A stretch of 64,000 nucleotides of DNA from Phaeodactylum tricornutum CCAP 1055/1 (taxonomy: Eukaryota > Bacillariophyta > Bacillariophyceae > Surirellales > Neidiaceae): assembly GCF_000150955.2 (NCBI RefSeq), contig NC_011698.1, positions 248,001-312,000 on the forward strand, in the 5' to 3' direction. This document shows positions 1-9,469 of the stretch, piece after piece. The position numbers were made by a program, and so were the translations under genes. The notes under the pieces are model-generated. The model was not told the DNA's origin and made no database searches. It saw nothing but the letters and a program-made list of their open reading frames with translations. The first letter of the stretch is position 1. Each line of letters begins with the position of its first letter.

Positions 1-1707
1 AATATCAGCAAACATCACTATTGCCTCTGGAAAGAGCTCTGCAATGGCGACGTAGGTGGGTTCTTGGCTGACTAAACTGTATTTGGAGGATGCACCAGGT
101 GATGCTTCTGATTCGTTTCTGCCATCTCCCTTCTTACTCTCCTGGCTACGTCCAAAAAGCTTATCTCGGACGGTATCAGGGAAAAGATTCTTAACAATCG
201 CGTCCGATCGATCCGCTCGGGAGACAGCTCGATTCTGACGACGCCGCATCTGCCAATCGTGAAAACAGAAGACGAACAAACTAAAGACAAAAATAATGAC
301 AACAACGCCCGTGTATATCCATGGCGAGTTGGTGACCGATGCTTCCTGCATGACTACTTAGATACACTTTGATGCTGTGAGGACACAAAAACGTTGATGT
401 TCCAGCTTGGCCTGAAGCAAAAGGGGTGGATACTGCTTTGTCGCCAAAGTCCAGTGTGTGCAGGTCTCCAGCTCCAACGTAGACAACATTGGTTCCAATT
501 AATGTGAAGGTATGGGAATCTTGGCAACTAGTCACAACCACATCAATTTCGTCTTTTCCCTGGTCTAGTAACTACAAGAGATTTTTTTTGGTAAGAAACC
601 AATTAGTATCCGCAGGTTATAAGACTCAATTCACTTACGTTTTCGAATAGAGTTTTCCAGGAAACAACGGCCATGACATGGGCAATTAGTTCACTTCCAT
701 TACGTGGATTTATTTCGGAGTAAACAGGCTGTAAAAGTAACGACAACGGTCCATCCATTTCGGGTATGTCTAACGATAAAAACCGATTTGTTATCTCACG
801 CAGTGGGAACGGGGTTGACAATACTGGCGTGCCCGTTAGCGCTGTGTAGTTTACTATCTCAGCATAAGCTTCGTTGTCGTACATGTTGTAGTTGATAAAA
901 TCCTTTAACGGGCTTTGAGTGAGATTTTCAAACAAACAAGAAATTCAAGTGCCGGACAACTTACAGTGTCCACAGGAGGAGGCGAAGATTGCCAAATAGG
1001 TGCCTTGGGGCCCGGGCTGCGATCGGGTTCGAAGTCTCTGAGGTTGTGAATGTAAGGTATGATTGGATTCGATTCTTGAATTGGCTCATCGGCATCGGGA
1101 TAGAAAGAGCGCCCGTTGGCAATCCAACCTTGGTTGGCAGATGCATATATTTCCCACTTGTCTTGCATGCCGACCGCAGTCAACAACGGAACGTAAATAA
1201 AGCAAAGAGCTCCGGTAAGCTGCCTTGCTCCGAAGCCAAAAGCCTCGTAGTCCCTCAAAGCTAAGTATGGAAGTGTTTCGTTCAGCTGTCCTGCGACACT
1301 CGGAAAAGGGTAAGGGGTAGCAAATGTGTGAATACCAGTCAACAAGGTCTCGTAGTTGCGGCGGCTCCCGTCCACCACTTCAGCTGAGGCAACCTCGAAC
1401 TTGGAAACGACGACGTCAATTGAAAGATGAGTTACGAAAGAGAAAAACATGACAGATCTTCAAATGAAACGCTACTTACTTCTTTGTTAAAGTCATCCAC
1501 TTCATCGCTTCTAATCAACAGAAATGTGACTGTTCCCAGGACTGCCGCGGAAATGAGAAGCACTGCAGCAACAAGACAACGACCCCAATTGCTTTGAAGA
1601 TTTCGAAAGTGTGAAGGGAGGACATTCTGGCCCCGATCAGATACTGAAGAGTCCACATCGCGGTCTGACGAAGGAGAGCTACTTTCATCTCCGAGGCGTT
1701 GCAACAT
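1..1707 (-). CDS. Receptor-type adenylate/guanylate cyclase, 3'-truncated by window edge
   Basis: Makes cyclic nucleotide (cAMP or cGMP; specificity not visible) at a membrane. Read as exons 1480-1707, 965-1399, 639-902 and 571 leftwards, separated by GT-AG introns of 80, 62 and 67 nt. The N-terminus has a short Ser/Asp-rich cytosolic tail and a membrane segment at about residues 45-68, then a roughly 330-residue loop domain typical of diatom receptor cyclases, then a second membrane segment encoded near 260-320. The last visible residues, VMFADI, are the beginning of the class III cyclase catalytic domain, so most of the catalytic domain lies left of position 1. Odd: the reading frame changes near 345-360, just before the second membrane segment; one extra base there would explain it (a sequence error, a polymorphism or a true lesion). 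Family assignment is strong; completeness of the gene is unknown. Confidence 0.8.
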
Positions 1708-2789
1708 ATTAAATTTGCGTTTCCTGTTTTGGCCTTATGCGCCTCTGTGGTGCAGCGACAGGCTTTGACAGTCTGTTTTGTAGGCTGCTTGTTTGTTGTG
1801 CGCTAACTTAAATTGCAGCCCGTTGCCTCTCAAAGGTTTCAATCCGTAGCTTTTGCGGAACGAATTGTTCGAAAGACTTTTCCTCCCCTGAGAAACGATT
1901 CTTGAAGTGAGTCATTCTATTGAATTTTCGTCGAGGTCGAGAAAACAAGATTACTTTTCGCATATTGCTATTTCTTGAGGATAGATAAGAATGACCAAGA
2001 GTAAGGTCAACGCTCATGTCTTTCTATACCACATATATATTTTGAAATCTTCGTTTCTGCGTGGATGTACAAAATCAAGTCTTGGATATGAAATGAAGAA
2101 CACGCAGCTTAGGAGAATTATTACGTGCTACTCCTTGAAAGAGTCATTTACAGTTTGAGGTTTTTATAGTGTTTGTGCTTCCAAGGAAGCACAATTATGC
2201 AAAAGAATAACATTTCATTTATTATCCACGATGGCTCTCGGAAGACCCAAGATTCTTGCAAATCTACATAATTTTTTTAGAGAAAGTTTACGTGGGATAG
2301 CAAGGGTGAAAACAACAATATTTGTGGAAATTCCATTGGATCCAAATATTTCTATTGCAGGCGGTCATCGTGATTCCTTTCGACGAGACTCCCTCACAGA
2401 TAAATACATTGGAGAAGTGTAAAAGTTGGCGCAGTTTTCTAAGTAGAAAGAGTAGCTTGTGGAATTAACAATGTTATCATCGTAACTGCGATCTACATCC
2501 TCCATGATTTATGTGAATGTTGCAGTAACTAGAAATTTTGCTTACAGATGTACGCTATTTCCCGCCAGAATATCAATACTTGGACTCGATTTTTTCTCAA
2601 AAAGTGTAATTTTCAGCCCTGCTCATCCCAAATTATGGATTTTCTGATCGTCAGCACATCTGTTCCTCGGAGCAAACGTTACACCAACATTGAAGTGAGA
2701 CTTTTGGACGTACTTAGGCGCAATATTACTAATGTAAATGCGTAAAAATCAACAATGACGTATTGACAGCAAAGATCAAGTGTGGATTG
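1708..2789. other. Upstream region of the cyclase gene, no gene seen
   Basis: AT-rich sequence with only short, poorly conserved reading frames on both strands. The first part is expected to hold the promoter and leader of the cyclase gene on the minus strand. No RNA gene or repeat recognised. Confidence 0.4.
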
Positions 2790-3128
2790 ATGTGTCTCGC
2801 GTCGAGCTTTTTCCTGTTCCTATCCCCTCGTCGAACCAATGGTAAACCCCAAATCCCAGATCTCTATAGTACCAACTATACCTTGTCTTGCGCTGATGCC
2901 ATCGTTCGACGTCAGATGATATCTTCTTCTGGTTTGGCCCAAGATGGAAAGACTCTTCCTAGCAACCGCAATTGTACGCTGACCTCCAAGGCATGTTCAG
3001 TGAGTACGAGTAACAATGAGAAAAGTATCAGGTTCCGGTTTGACAATCGAGGAACAACACATTCTCGAGGCTGGTACTGGCGGCACGAACAACGAGATAG
3101 TGTCATTGGATATACGGCTCAGTCCTAA
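2790..3128 (+). CDS. Possible small secreted protein, unrecognised
   Basis: An ATG at 2790 opens a frame of about 112 residues. Its start, MCLASSFFLFLSPRRTNG, looks like a short signal peptide, followed by a stretch with two cysteines and NxS/T sites (NYT, NCT). A second overlapping frame (ATG at 3016, stop at 3198) is also open, so a spliced product is possible, but I cannot place a convincing intron. No family recognised. Isolated between two minus-strand genes. It may equally be chance. Confidence 0.25.
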   Translation: MCLASSFFLFLSPRRTNGKPQIPDLYSTNYTLSCADAIVRRQMISSSGLAQDGKTLPSNRNCTLTSKACSVSTSNNEKSIRFRFDNRGTTHSRGWYWRHEQRDSVIGYTAQS

Positions 3129-3445
3129 TACAGTGCAAACAATCGGTAGTGTCTCCCACTCTTGGTCCAGTCTGGTAGATGCGGTCATGTCTTCTTGACT
3201 GGCAGTCCTTTTTAATCGACTTTAAGCGTTGTGAATCTTTTTCTCTTTCGCTGAGTGTTCCCGCTTTGTATCACAGCTCAATTTAAACTTGGTATCAGCA
3301 TAGTCGACGCCTTACCTGGTAAGATACGCCTCTACACTTCCAATATAACTTTGTCAAAATAGGGAGTAATCTACGAAGCGTGAAAGAAAAGTAGACATAA
3401 ATCACGAAGTTTTGCGCCCTCATATTGTCTGGGTCACATTAGTTA

Positions 3446-4455
3446 TCAGAATGAATACTCCAAAATTTCATTCTTTGACAGTATGACGCCAAATTCAGAG
3501 AGAGAATCTCGTTGCGATTTCTGGGGGGCGGAGAACTGATCCAGGTTGGCACTGGTTACCTCGCCTATTTCCTTGTAGGTTGGAGAATGCGCGATCCAAT
3601 CGTTGGCAACATCGCAAAATTCTTTTCCAGACCGGTCATTGGATAAATTCTCTATGTACGCGGATGCTTGGACCGTACGAAATACCGGTTCGAGATCCTC
3701 GGCAGCATAATCCATGGTGGACGGAAACGTACGGTCCAGATACCGATCGAGGGGGTACGGAAATGGCAATTGGCTATCCATATCAAAGACGACAGTTTCT
3801 GTCGAGGTCGCGTTTGTCTCCAAAAGAATGCAATGGTAATTCCAAACGCACGGTATGCGGTTGTTGCGCGTGATTGTTTGGTAAAACATGGGGAGGCACT
3901 TTTTCCTATTAGTACAAAAGACGACGTGGTAGCGGTTCCTGTTGTGTTCATTCTGCATCATTTTACGGTATGCCAATCTTATTAGAAATAAGCGGCCCGC
4001 AAATACGGCCACAATACATTCGGTGAGGAGCGACTTATGCTGTGTAAGGTTGCGTTGGCACTATTCAAATGTCTCCCTTACCTCCAGACATTTTCTTCGC
4101 AGTAATGCGCAAAATAGAGAGCCTCGTCCCGATCCGCTTCTAGGGCTGTCGTTGCTGCTTCAGTTTTGTGACAAGAAGCACCGGGGTTTATTGAAAAATA
4201 CCCAGCACAGTCGAACAGCTCAGATTGAGACAACAATGAAGACAAGGCAGAATAGAACTGCAGATGAGCTGACTGTGAATAAACGGGGACGAAGGCACCT
4301 ATTGCAAGCCCGCCATCGTAGCTTAAGTTGACTAGTAAAAGCGTGGAAATCGCAATGCGATGCTTCTTCTGAGATACAGTCTTCCCAGTTGTTATTAAGA
4401 GGTACATTGCTTTGTCGTCGTGCAGAAGTCCAACTCCTTTCCAGGTAGAACTCAC
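3446..4455 (-). CDS. NTAQ1: Protein N-terminal glutamine amidohydrolase (NTAQ1)
   Basis: Converts N-terminal Gln to Glu on proteins, feeding the arginylation branch of the N-degron degradation pathway in the cytosol or nucleus. Exon 1 is 4082-4455 and exon 2 is 3446-3977, joined across a 104-nt GT-AG intron to give YCEENVWRLAYRK. Visible family marks are the catalytic Cys in YCEENVW (residue 119 with this start), the His block WNYHCILLE, the Asp block VFDMDSQLPFPYPLD, and then YIENLSNDRSGK. The family name motif WDYHV reads W-N-Y-H-C here: the Asp next to the catalytic His is Asn. The animal protein has about 205 residues and its Cys lies close to the N-terminus; this model has about 301 because about 100 residues precede the Cys without resemblance to the family. 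The start is therefore uncertain; a separate upstream first exon is possible. Confidence 0.82.
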
Positions 4456-5784
4456 AGATTATTGATACAGCAGTCGATTGATATCGGTCTACTCTCGCTG
4501 TCAACGACAGAGGAACTTTTTACCGAACCTACTGAAGAAGATTAGGGTTGACAGGGAGTCAAATACTGACAGTGAGTACGAATAAATCTGACAGTAATCA
4601 CAGTCACCGTCAAAAAGAACCCGGCAATACCTTTGAACATTACGTTGCCATTTTTTAAATACGCGAAATCAACTTACAGGCCTCGTATCCACTATTACTA
4701 GCTTCGACACGTCAAACAGGGATAGTCACGGCAAAATTCTTCTCGGCATGACGCTTCTTCTTCTAGCTAGAAAAACCTTTTCGGGGGAGCGTATTGGGAG
4801 GAATCAAACTCCCCAGTCAATGCCTGAAATTCTGCAAAACTTCCAGGGATGCAGCTCCATTTGTAGCCGTCTGAATGTCCTTCGCAGAGGTCCAGCCTTG
4901 CATTTTCAATAGAGATTACATCAGCTTCCAATCGATTGCCTTGGGTCAAGGCCATTGATCGGGTTACAGCGCAAAACAGGTATAGAACGGGTATTCTCGT
5001 GACCGAGCCGACTACCGTACTGTCCTCATTCATTGGCTTACGTTTGTTTATGTGTATAAGAGTAAGCCAATAGAGTTGAAGCTACAGAATCTACAAACAT
5101 AACTGTATTGTTTGTGATCTATACGATAGTCCGACCCCTCTATAGGTATGTGCCGCGACACAGGAGAGCCAGCTTTTTACGTTTACAGCTAGTACCAACG
5201 AAATCCAAATATTTCGAACGCAAGTTGTGGTTCTTAGCGAAGTAGTCTCGCAGAAAGAGAAACAGTATTCGTCTGGGCAGTTTTCGAGATTTCATGAATC
5301 ATTTACATTAGCTCTGCAACCTCGCATAAGTTGAGACTCAATGAAGGGTAAAATGACCATGAACGTTTGATCTATGGTCGCTATAAGCCGGTGACAACGT
5401 CTTTTGCAGCTATTTCTTAGATATACCTGTCAATTCTCTCTTAAGCGAGGTTGCGTTCATGATACTAAAAAGGATTTCATGCTATATTTCTATGTACATA
5501 CATATAGAGAAGAAATCAGGGTCAAGTCATCCGTTAAATATTGAAATGCCAGCTCGTAGGGGCTATTGCTGTACAATTATAAATTTTTTCAGTTTGGTGG
5601 CTGATATGACCTATTTGTTTCCTTGCAGAATGGCAATGACGCAATGACCAATTTAACTCGGGAAATGGCCAGAAGCAAATTTCCTGACTGCGAACGAGAG
5701 AGCTCTCCAGAGCTTGATAGGCGACTACACTTGATTTCCATCGGGCGGTAATCCGCCCGTCCAAGAATTTCCAATATTCCAACG
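4456..5784. other. Intergenic region between NTAQ1 and the RRxS-repeat gene
   Basis: Divergent promoters are expected here (NTAQ1 leftwards, next gene rightwards from 5785). At 4549-4612 there is a cluster of CAGTGAG / TCACAGTCA-type words like those found upstream of other genes in the window. Apart from a weak minus-strand ORF (4767-5033, listed separately) I see no gene. Confidence 0.4.
4767..5033 (-). CDS. Possible 88-residue protein, unrecognised
   Basis: An ATG at 5033 opens an 88-residue frame with a hydrophobic N-terminal segment (RIPVLYLFCAV) that could be a signal anchor, followed by a polar domain with two Cys and an aromatic tail. No family recognised. It lies upstream of NTAQ1 on the same strand, so it could be a separate small gene, an unrecognised exon, or chance. 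Confidence 0.2.
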   Translation of the reverse strand: MNEDSTVVGSVTRIPVLYLFCAVTRSMALTQGNRLEADVISIENARLDLCEGHSDGYKWSCIPGSFAEFQALTGEFDSSQYAPPKRFF

Positions 5785-6954
5785 ATGGCCTATCGACTAC
5801 CGCCACCGTTATTTTCTCTTATGAGACAGGGTGTAGTCCTAGAGATCATTAACGATAATCCTCGAAGTCCGCAAAAGTCGGCGACGGCAGCTTCATATCT
5901 CAGAAGAAAACTTTTGCCGACTTCTGTTCGCTCCTGTGAAGGAGCTTACATTCCAACACGGCTCCCTCGACGAAGCAATAGAAGTAGCGCGAGCGATACC
6001 ATGTTGTGTGGCGCTCCTCGCAATAGCAAGGATCGGAACAAGCAATCTCGTTGGGCCGCCTGCGCAATACATCCTCTTCTCCTGGAAGAACGTCGATTGT
6101 TACTGTTGAGGGAAGTTCAAAGAACAGACACAGCTTTTCCATCCGATCACGACGATGGAGGTTCTAATTCCTCGAGTAGTCTAGCATCTGTGTTCCAAAT
6201 AGAAAGTGGTTGTATAGACATGCGATTCCGCCGACGATCACTGCGACACACCAGCGCTTTGATTGAGCACATACTTTCCCAACGAAATACGGCGCAAGCC
6301 CAAAGTCCGAAGGTTCCCACCCGGCGTCGGTCGGTAGAGCAAGAAAAAGAGCGACAGCAAAGTCCACACAAAAACGAAGCCCATCAAATTACTGCGGATT
6401 TTATTCTTAATAAGATGCAGGTTCTGGATTTTGCGGGACGACGCGAAAGCCCACCCTGTAAACCTACCCGCCGTTGTAGCGACGAACATCAACGATATAT
6501 GACGCAGCAAGCGATTGCCCAAGTGTTGGACGAAATGGAGGACGACAATGACTGCAAAAAAGACGACGATGACGACGAAAATGACAACGAGGAAGGAATA
6601 CTCGAGAAAAAGTCGGCGAATGAAAATCGGCGTCTCAGCGTACAACGAAACAAGGAGACTGCCGCTATCGCGGAAGCCTTGTCGGAAATGAATCTGGATA
6701 GTGATGAAAACGCAGCGCAGGAAGACTCTACCTTTACCAGGGGAGGTCAACTCCATCACACCGCAGGATCCGATATACAAACAGGCCACACCTCTTTGAG
6801 AACAGCGCTTCGTAGAGCCAGCTTTCGTCCCAGTTTTACCCCTGAAATAACCGAAACCGCCTTAGCACAAGCCCTGGTAGAGCTTGATGACCAATCGGAA
6901 AGTGGCGGAGACACCAGCCCCGACTGCGTTGCGCTCGTCCCCGCAGCAATCTAA
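5785..6954 (+). CDS. Unrecognised protein with five RRxS-plus-helix repeats
   Basis: A single-exon frame of 389 residues beginning at a good ATG (AACGATGG). I do not recognise a catalytic domain. From residue 149 on, five units repeat: a basic RRxS site (Ser152, Ser183, Ser232, Ser285, Ser346) followed after 4-20 residues by a short amphipathic helix of the type A-I-A-x-x-L-x-E-M (about residues 156-165, 200-211, 242-251, 293-302, 358-366). RRxS is the textbook consensus for cAMP-dependent protein kinase. Units 3 and 4 are separated by a run of about 17 mostly acidic residues. The N-terminal 148 residues are basic and Ser-rich without obvious fold. Inference: a disordered scaffold or substrate whose helices bind a partner under phospho-control. 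Its 3' end converges on the thioredoxin-DUF4395 gene 183 bp away. Confidence 0.75.
   Translation: MAYRLPPPLFSLMRQGVVLEIINDNPRSPQKSATAASYLRRKLLPTSVRSCEGAYIPTRLPRRSNRSSASDTMLCGAPRNSKDRNKQSRWAACAIHPLLLEERRLLLLREVQRTDTAFPSDHDDGGSNSSSSLASVFQIESGCIDMRFRRRSLRHTSALIEHILSQRNTAQAQSPKVPTRRRSVEQEKERQQSPHKNEAHQITADFILNKMQVLDFAGRRESPPCKPTRRCSDEHQRYMTQQAIAQVLDEMEDDNDCKKDDDDDENDNEEGILEKKSANENRRLSVQRNKETAAIAEALSEMNLDSDENAAQEDSTFTRGGQLHHTAGSDIQTGHTSLRTALRRASFRPSFTPEITETALAQALVELDDQSESGGDTSPDCVALVPAAI
6229..6885 (+). repeat. Five-unit RRxS-helix protein repeat (coding)
   Basis: Diverged internal repeat inside the 5785-6954 gene. Each unit pairs an RRxS site with an amphipathic helix; spacing between sites is about 31, 49, 53 and 61 residues. 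Similarity is at the protein-pattern level; DNA copies are not near-identical, so the duplications are old. Confidence 0.6.
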
Positions 6955-7137
6955 CTTGCTCAAATCATCTGTATGTTGGGTGTACTGAATTGTGGGTAGT
7001 GTTTTTTCTGGAAGAAGAATGTACCTGAACAATAGCTGTAAATAATTTTTTTCTTTTCCTAAAAACCCTTGGTTTTTTAGATCTCTACCCCTTGGGTGCT
7101 CCTCTCTTTGAAGTCTGGAATGAATGTGTGGAGTCCT

Positions 7138-8283
7138 TTACAGTTTGCACTCACTGCATTCCTCCAAATTGTACATAGGCACCAAAAAGGTATTGTAGAT
7201 ATAGCAGCCAATACAGAAACCGGCCGACGATTCCAACCATGTAGCAGCATTGCACGTAAAGGCCACGGCACCCATGAGTGGGCGGTAAAGGTCCGGACCG
7301 AGTTCCTTGCGGAATAGGAAAATAATGAGGCAGGTTGTGGCTAAGCTAAGTCCAATCATCCATGCGAATCGTTTGGGCTTAGCAGGCTTCCAGTGTGGCT
7401 CGGGTTGCAGTACGATGGCCAGCAACGTTGAAAGCGTTCCAATAGGAGCCAAGGGCGTTAAACCAGTGAAGGAACTCAGGATAAACTCCCAAGCGACAAT
7501 AGGATAAAGAATGTAGAGCATGAGGGATTCCTTCCAAAAGAAAATGTTGATAATGGCAACCCAGCTGACAGTGTTTAAAATGCCGGCACGAATCCGGACG
7601 GCGTGTTCATCCATGTAGATCTGGTCTGGCTTTTCCGGGTTGGAATGGTGGCCGAGCTCCCACCAGTTTCCGTATTTGCCATGGATCCAGAGCCTCTCCC
7701 AAGCCGAAATGGAGGACGCTTTCTTCGTACCGGTAATCGTGCTGGAAGGAGAGTCTGAACTCCACGGGAACTGGGCTCCCTGAGGATCAGCCACCAAGGC
7801 TTGACGGCCGTTGCTGAGGACGGTCGGGTTTTCCTGGTCGAAACCGCTGTTGCGAAGAATCATGAGTGCCGGAATTGTTTGGAGGCCAAACAGATCACGC
7901 ATGGTCTGGGTCTTCTCTAGATCGTACGGCATGACGTCAAGGGTTCGGTTTTTCTGACAACTGGCATGAAAAGCTTCGAGGGTGCGATCGTTGGAAACAA
8001 ACACAACTTTGCAACGCTTTTTTTCGAGAGCACTCGTACTTTGGTGAACAGTAGGAGCGAACGCTTTACAGTGAGGGCAATAGTCTGCACCCAAGAAAAC
8101 TGCGATGTAGTCATACTTGGAGGAATCAAAGGCTTCGATAGTGGATACTGACACCGTTGGGAGAGCATGAGGAGCTTCGATGTCGTTGATTTGGTCCGCG
8201 CTGATCTCCATCTTTTGGTTGAGCTGAATCTGAGGACCGAAGAGGCGAATACGCCAGTCAGTGGTGCTTACAGCGGCCATCAT
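7138..8283 (-). CDS. Thioredoxin-like protein fused to a DUF4395 membrane domain
   Basis: Single exon, 381 residues from the ATG pair at 8283 (MMAAVS); an in-frame ATG at 8379 would add 32 residues that look like leader sequence, so I prefer the shorter form. Residues about 45-175 form a nucleoredoxin/TlpA-like thioredoxin fold with the redox pair Cys69-Pro-His-Cys72 in ADYCPHCKAF and a cis-Pro loop (QTIPALMIL). The C-terminal half has about four membrane segments and ends with CIGCYIYN, the CxGC-type signature of the DUF4395 family. Likely role: dithiol-disulfide exchange at a membrane, passing electrons between the thioredoxin domain and the membrane CxxC; this is inference from the fusion. 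The last residues (EECSECKL) hold another CxxC. No targeting signal is clear. Confidence 0.75.
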   Translation of the reverse strand: MMAAVSTTDWRIRLFGPQIQLNQKMEISADQINDIEAPHALPTVSVSTIEAFDSSKYDYIAVFLGADYCPHCKAFAPTVHQSTSALEKKRCKVVFVSNDRTLEAFHASCQKNRTLDVMPYDLEKTQTMRDLFGLQTIPALMILRNSGFDQENPTVLSNGRQALVADPQGAQFPWSSDSPSSTITGTKKASSISAWERLWIHGKYGNWWELGHHSNPEKPDQIYMDEHAVRIRAGILNTVSWVAIINIFFWKESLMLYILYPIVAWEFILSSFTGLTPLAPIGTLSTLLAIVLQPEPHWKPAKPKRFAWMIGLSLATTCLIIFLFRKELGPDLYRPLMGAVAFTCNAATWLESSAGFCIGCYIYNTFLVPMYNLEECSECKL

Positions 8284-9469
8284 GGTGATATTTTGATCGT
8301 GACAGAGATAATTGAATTTCTTCAGAAGGGTTGAAAATTGTGAATCGAAGAAAAAGGAAAAGGCTTTTCCAATGACCATGATCCAAAAAGGCCTTCGGTC
8401 GGACTCAACAAGGAATTGCCCGAAAAAGGCTTGACGATGAAAACCCGTAGTTTTATTAGTGATGGCAATCGGAAGGTTACATAAATGTAAAATTTCGGAT
8501 GAGAAGGAGTGAAAACTACACTATTAGAGGAAAAAACACTGATTCTGAGTATTGTTGTTAAAAATAAAAATAATTCTTATAATTCGATCAAAATGCTGTA
8601 CTAAAAAGGCCTGTTGATCATGAAGATCGTTTACACTAAAGCAGGAACATGGTTGGTGATCTCAACGTCTACCCAGCAGGAGTCTGCAATTAATGCTATC
8701 CGCATCGACGCGGTCTCCAACAACATTGACACCCGCACCAGAAATGTGAAAGATCCGATGGAATTTGCGTGGAGCTTGCAGTCAGTCCGCAGCGCGGGAA
8801 AGATCGATAATGATACAAATATGTCAGTTACGGCTGGTGAGCGAGAGCGTCCAATGCTGGCCCTACTAGAGCGACCCCCAACGAAGGGTATGGTCAAGCC
8901 AGATGATCCGTAGAGCTCTGGCAACAGAACTGAAACGACTTTACGCTAATGTAACGCATCGAAAAAAAAAAAACGCCTCGAACCCTGACCAACACTCCAA
9001 AATCGCGAATAACGATTTGGCCCAACACACAATTTGGCGTTCAAAACTCTGAAAGTTTCCACTTGACGGAAACCGTATCAACGCGTCTGCCTATTCATCG
9101 CTGAGCAAGGAGACATGGAACTTTCATTTCAATGTGGTGCGAGTAGGGGATATGGGAATGGGTGACCCTCTAAGACAACTGTCGGAATCGCCCCCTTAAC
9201 ATCAACAGTAAAGGAACGTTCTTGCGTCGACTCTGGTATGTATTGGCTGTGAAGCACGCGAACAACCTTTTCCTACGCCGCTTCGTCAACGACGGCTTAG
9301 TGTGCTGGTTTTGAGGAAAGATCCGTTTCTGTTCCAGACTTGATTCACGTTCTGTGAACACAAACATCGCTCTTGCGTTTAAATGGCATTGAGAAACAAC
9401 CTCTGATTAAACAAGCCACTGACTGTAAAATAATATTTAAGACGTAGTTGGTCCCGGGGGGTTATGCTT
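8284..9469. other. Intergenic region, no supported gene
   Basis: About 1.2 kb between the thioredoxin-DUF4395 start and the acetyl-CoA carboxylase stop. Contains a poly-A tract near 8962-8973 and a segment at 8620-8924 that is open on both strands for about 95 codons without recognisable similarity. TGACTGTAAAA at 9421 resembles the motif seen upstream of other genes. Confidence 0.4.

Noticed and set aside
8620-8924. About 95 codons open on both strands; the plus frame contains NAIRIDAVSNN, superficially like flagellar rod proteins
   Set aside because: The resemblance is limited to a few residues, the rest does not fit, and simultaneous opening of both strands suggests composition. No promoter or neighbouring context for bacterial transfer.
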